DNA from: Pomphorhynchus laevis
Taxonomy: Eukaryota > Acanthocephala > Palaeacanthocephala > Echinorhynchida > Pomphorhynchidae
Assembly (NCBI GenBank): GCA_012934845.2
Contig: WNNJ02003564.1
Span: 1-64,000, forward strand
Length of the DNA: 64,000 bases
Reading direction: 5' to 3'
The translations under genes and the position numbers were made by a program. The notes beneath the pieces are model-generated. The model had not been told where the DNA came from. It saw only the letters and a list, made by a program, of their open reading frames with translations, and did no database searches. This document shows, one piece after another, positions 60,061-64,000 of the stretch (its first letter is position 1; each line of letters opens with the position of its first letter).

Positions 60061-60760
60061 TTTGAATATAAACGATTTTGCGACTGCAGTTCGGCGTAAT
60101 ACAGTTCAAACACTGTTGTTTAGCCTTAGCACATGATCATCGAATATATTTGGCGGCAAGAGTGTTGCAATTGCAACATTTGATTATCGTCATTGAAACT
60201 CCTCGAGTCATTGTATTTTATATTGTAATAATTTACTTATTCTTACTAGCATCCGATGATGTCAAGTCGATATCCGTGTATACTTGGGCAAGACATCTAT
60301 ATATTTATATACTTCTTGTATATGTAGATTATTTATCTTGTGTATATTATCTTGTAACTATTAATAACCAAGTAACCTTTTTAACGAAAAATTTAAGAAC
60401 CAATAACTAAGAATCTTTTATCGAGAGATTAAGATAAATCCGCAAGCGTAGCGAGCGGAACTGACAGGAAAAATTGTAATTATACTGAACGCTTATAACT
60501 TATTCTTCTTTAAATTTATAAAAATTATAATAATTATTATTTATTTGATGAATATATTCATCGAAAATCATCAGTCAATATTATTTTTCCATTTCAAATT
60601 CTTTAACAAGTGTACTGTTCAATATCTCGTTACTTGTTCGATGATTTTTTAGACTGGCAGATCACATCCTTGTCAATAGGATACTTATTTTTGTACGTAG
60701 TTTTGTAATGGAGATACATAGACCTACTTTCGCTTAACCTGCATTTTCCTTTCCATAGAC
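60060..60760. other. stretch between the two element copies
   Basis: A plus-strand frame (60078-60410) has no recognised domain and runs against the surrounding element. No host gene supported. Confidence 0.35.
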
Positions 60761-63610
60761 CTTATACATATATTGGACGTGGTTCCTGTGGCATCAGTGG
60801 CAGCCATATTAGTGGATATAATCCACTGTGTTTAATTTCCAGAATCCTTTTGTCGTATTTCGCGTACTTTCGTTGTTCATTACAATGAAAAGCTTGCTCT
60901 TGAGATTTTTCAAGATAGACAGGAACATGGTTATTGTATATGCAGACATCTAAAAATGTCCTCACCAGACTCTATCCAAAAAGTCCATTACAAACAATAT
61001 ACCTTGACATCTTTTTGTTTAGTAGTTGTCGAATTTTCAAAAACCGTCATTTCATCTACTGGTTGCAATGTTGACTCAGTATACACTCCGCAACAACACT
61101 CACTCGTAGCTTTTAACATAAAATCACGAAACTCATTGTGTCGAATAAAATTGAGTGGTTCTCTTTTACACGAGAAAGCACGAGTTGCTGTTAGTTGTTA
61201 CTTAAATATGCACTGCTTAGGCAAGTTCCTAGGAGTAGAGTTGTAGCAAACGCACAATGCGTCTTTAAATTCTTGTGTGGATATTTGAAACCCTTGAGAT
61301 GCAATATGCTTACACGTTAAGCAATTAGATGAACCCTTCAAAAAACAGTAGGGAATGAACAAATAACCTGAATGTTGTCCTTCATTTCAACATCAAATAA
61401 TGATTGTATCATCCCAGTCTTTATGGCATCTTCGAGCTGAGTAAACCATTCCCATTTACATTCAGTACTGTTACATAAACGAATCTATTTTGATTGTGCT
61501 CCAATGCAATAAGCAACATGAACTGACTGTGCATCTAATTGAACAGCTGCGGCTAGTTTTTCTACTAGTGCAGTCCACCCTCCTATTTTATCACAGCAAA
61601 CCTGCTCAACGAAATTTGTTGTTCCCACTGAAGAGCCGAGAACTATCAAACCATCATCATTAATATTATTCATTCTTTCCTAAATATATTAATTGCTTTA
61701 GCAACTAAGTTGGAATGAACTAATAATTTTGACTTGTTCGGATTGATGAAATATTCGTACTGTAGACCTATTGCTCCAAATAGGTTCCAAACGATTTCGA
61801 GGTCTTCTATTCAACAAATGTTGAATCATCTGCATACCAAAAAAGTTTTATATGGGTATCTGACTTTGAATTCGATTTATAAAGGTCAAATATGTAATGG
61901 CAAATGCTGGCATTGCAAGTGGATAACCTTGTGTAAATCGTTCACAGGATTTTAGGTTTACTCCTCATCCAACTAACACTGTATCATCAGAATATGTATT
62001 AAAGAGAACCTATGATAGCGCTAGACATATCATATCAACATTCGACAACATACCACGTCTATTATCCATATCGAATGGGTTCTTTGCATCAACTAATAAA
62101 ACTCAATATTCCTCATTGGAATGACGATAGTTTGAAATTGAATGTATAGCATAACTGATACCACCGCACTGACCAGCACACAATTGAATGTTGCTGGCAA
62201 CTGATTGTAAATGTTTCTGTGTCCCATCATAATTGCCTAACCGTTTATTCTACGAGTAATTTAACCTACACGAATAGGCCTAATTCCTGGGTTTTTGTTA
62301 AGAGCAACTTTACGATTAACAACATAGGCTTCTTATGTTTTCGGAAGCATTGGTTCACTAGCTATACGAATCGCAAACTTTGCTATGTCATCAGCCAATT
62401 TTGTGAAAATGGATCCAAATGATGTAAGCATATGGCAAAAATCAGCTGCAGTAATACCGGAAGGTTCTGCACTCCTATTAGTTCGTTTGGCTGCCTGAAC
62501 TATCATAATTCCGTAGATTTTCGTATATATGGACGGGGGATGTATTATACGATATTTGATCGGTGCAGTCAATTTCTTATCATTTGTCACAGGTTTCGCA
62601 CTTGGATGTAGCTTTCTTAAATAATTCAAGACTACTTGTCCCTCATATTTATCATCAAGTTTAAAATCAATTCTTGACTTAATACTCTGATAGCGGCGCC
62701 TATTTTGCCATATTGCATTAGTCTCGATAAAGTTTTTAATTTGTCTTGCGGCGTTGTTGTTCTCATGTTGCATTGTTGAGATGCTTTTATTTGCAAGATT
62801 TTTGCTTCCTCAAATAAATCCCTGAATTTGCCTGATTCCCGAAAATCGAGTCTCTTTTGAAGAGCTCTGTGTATTAAATTATTTTCGGCATATTATTATC
62901 TGCAGCAAAGTTTGACTAATGACAGTGATTTCTTTAAGAGCAATGCCATGTCCAGTAAGTCCGTTTGCAATCACTATGTATTTAGATGAAATAAGTTCAA
63001 TAAAAGTTTTACTTACATCACAGTGAGGGTGAGAAATGAGGTTGGGACGCTATGAAATGACATCAATGTACATTGCTTCGATCAATTGTTTATATATATC
63101 CTGATCAATATCATTATTAGCAGTTAGCATTCCTTATGTGGCTAAAACATTATGTATTGTTCTTGAAATTTGAGGATCATCAAAATTAACTTTTTGGTCA
63201 ATTCGTAATCTTCTTCTATCGGCGAGACCTTTATTTGCAGTGTAACACTGTTTTGACATTTAAGGGCAGAACAATTGGCACTGAATTTTAATATCGGAAT
63301 TTTAATATTATACAAAACAATATTTGTAGTATTTAATGTTTTATTGTTTGAAACAATTTTTTTGAAATTGATATTCCTAAAATTATTCATAAATGATAAT
63401 CCTATGTATTTATTTCCTCGTTCTGAGCTAAAAACAACATCTTTATCAGTTTTGGTACTTTTGTTGACAGTCCTTTTAATTGACATGATGCAAAACCGTT
63501 TTTATCTAATAGATTTCTAATTATGTTATTACTTACTTCAAGCTCATTTATATCGGACACAATCATCTTAAAAACAAATAATTGGCAGCAGATAGTTTCC
63601 AAGATGTTGG
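60760..63610 (-). mobile_element. fossil reverse-transcribing element, longer copy 2
   Basis: On the minus strand, in order: an upstream region (63602-63142), a segment with the family phrase EPSGITAADFCHMLTSFG (62773-62333), RT palm remnants including a YADD-type box (about 62330-61700), the post-palm region (61673-61485) and the family's C-terminal part (60965-60762). Element class is not certain; I cannot exclude kinship with tyrosine-recombinase or LTR-type elements. Old and broken, with more than ten breaks by eye. Both ends are unclear. Confidence 0.5.
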
Positions 63611-64000
63611 GACATTAGTATTCCACAAAACAATATTTAAATTATATGAATTTCCAATTGCCATATAATTATAAGCCCAAAATATTAGCTCAAATTATTA
63701 ACCCAAATTATTTGCTCATATGAAATATTTGATTTTGTCACAGCGATATTCTTGCGACTATAAAATAACTACAATAGCTTTAATCTTCTTTAATAACGTT
63801 ATATTCTTAATATTAGAAGTAAATGTTTAGATTTAATAAACTCTGGACGATTAATATATAACTTATTGATATTTAACTTGATTGCATATGTGAGCTGAAA
63901 TTCTTCTGGTTATTGCACGACATTATCCTCGCAGGTATTGTTCCTATTTATGATGCAGCAGGACGCTACTAACCAACCTGGGTGGATCTCATCAGATACT
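63611..64000. other. right edge, unassigned
   Basis: AT-rich to about 63900, then somewhat GC-richer to the window end. No feature supported. Confidence 0.4.

Overview
This is a very AT-rich animal nuclear window with GT-AG introns, long introns packed with repeats, and few host exons. The host genes, the mix of retroelements (two related Jockey/CR1-type LINEs, an RTE-type LINE, Penelope-like elements) and a Merlin/IS1595-type transposase suit a repeat-rich invertebrate. A flatworm or other lophotrochozoan is my best guess. The close spacing of two host genes, with a splice acceptor just before the second start codon, fits a lineage that uses spliced-leader trans-splicing. This is inference; I cannot name the species.

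Host genes. A small two-exon gene of unknown function (970-3750, +) is followed about 100 bases later by an eight-exon CPSF6 orthologue (3853-27507, +, 576 aa). All CPSF6 junctions keep frame, and the protein has the RRM, a Q/P-rich middle, the conserved block near the end, and an RS-like tail. Its introns hold two LINEs, LINE fragments, Penelope-like pieces and MITEs. About 650 bases downstream is one clear valyl-tRNA synthetase exon (28154-28262, +), with no recognisable next exon in the window. Much further on is one well-formed 3'-terminal exon of an unknown gene (48514-48796, +), with weaker candidate exons upstream.

Repeats by region. 2190-3180: LINE scrap and a 187-bp-arm palindrome. 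4310-8870: LINE A (minus), split by a 367-bp repeat that recurs at its 5' side. 9235-11690: a repeat with hammerhead-like boxes next to an RTE-type LINE (minus). 11780-13020: Penelope tail and a MITE. 16085-16660: LINE A-family fragment. 21225-22625: stacked Penelope copies with a YIDD reverse transcriptase, abutting LINE B (22625-26340, minus). 29830-33300: hammerhead-like repeat, 93-bp satellite, MITEs. 35570-36400: Merlin-like transposase ORF between direct repeats. 39000-45665: fold-back elements, tandem repeats, a long (TA)n tract and a tandem pair of 360-bp units. 53690-55345: Penelope-like element with GIY-YIG and RT remnants. 55470-58690: Penelope tails. 59170-63610: decayed copies of another reverse-transcribing element (minus).

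The most interesting signal is in the 45 kb tandem repeat. All core boxes and all three helices of a hammerhead ribozyme can be drawn, but the three core strands run in an order that is not one of the three natural circular permutations, so the fold would be pseudoknotted or formed between tandem units.
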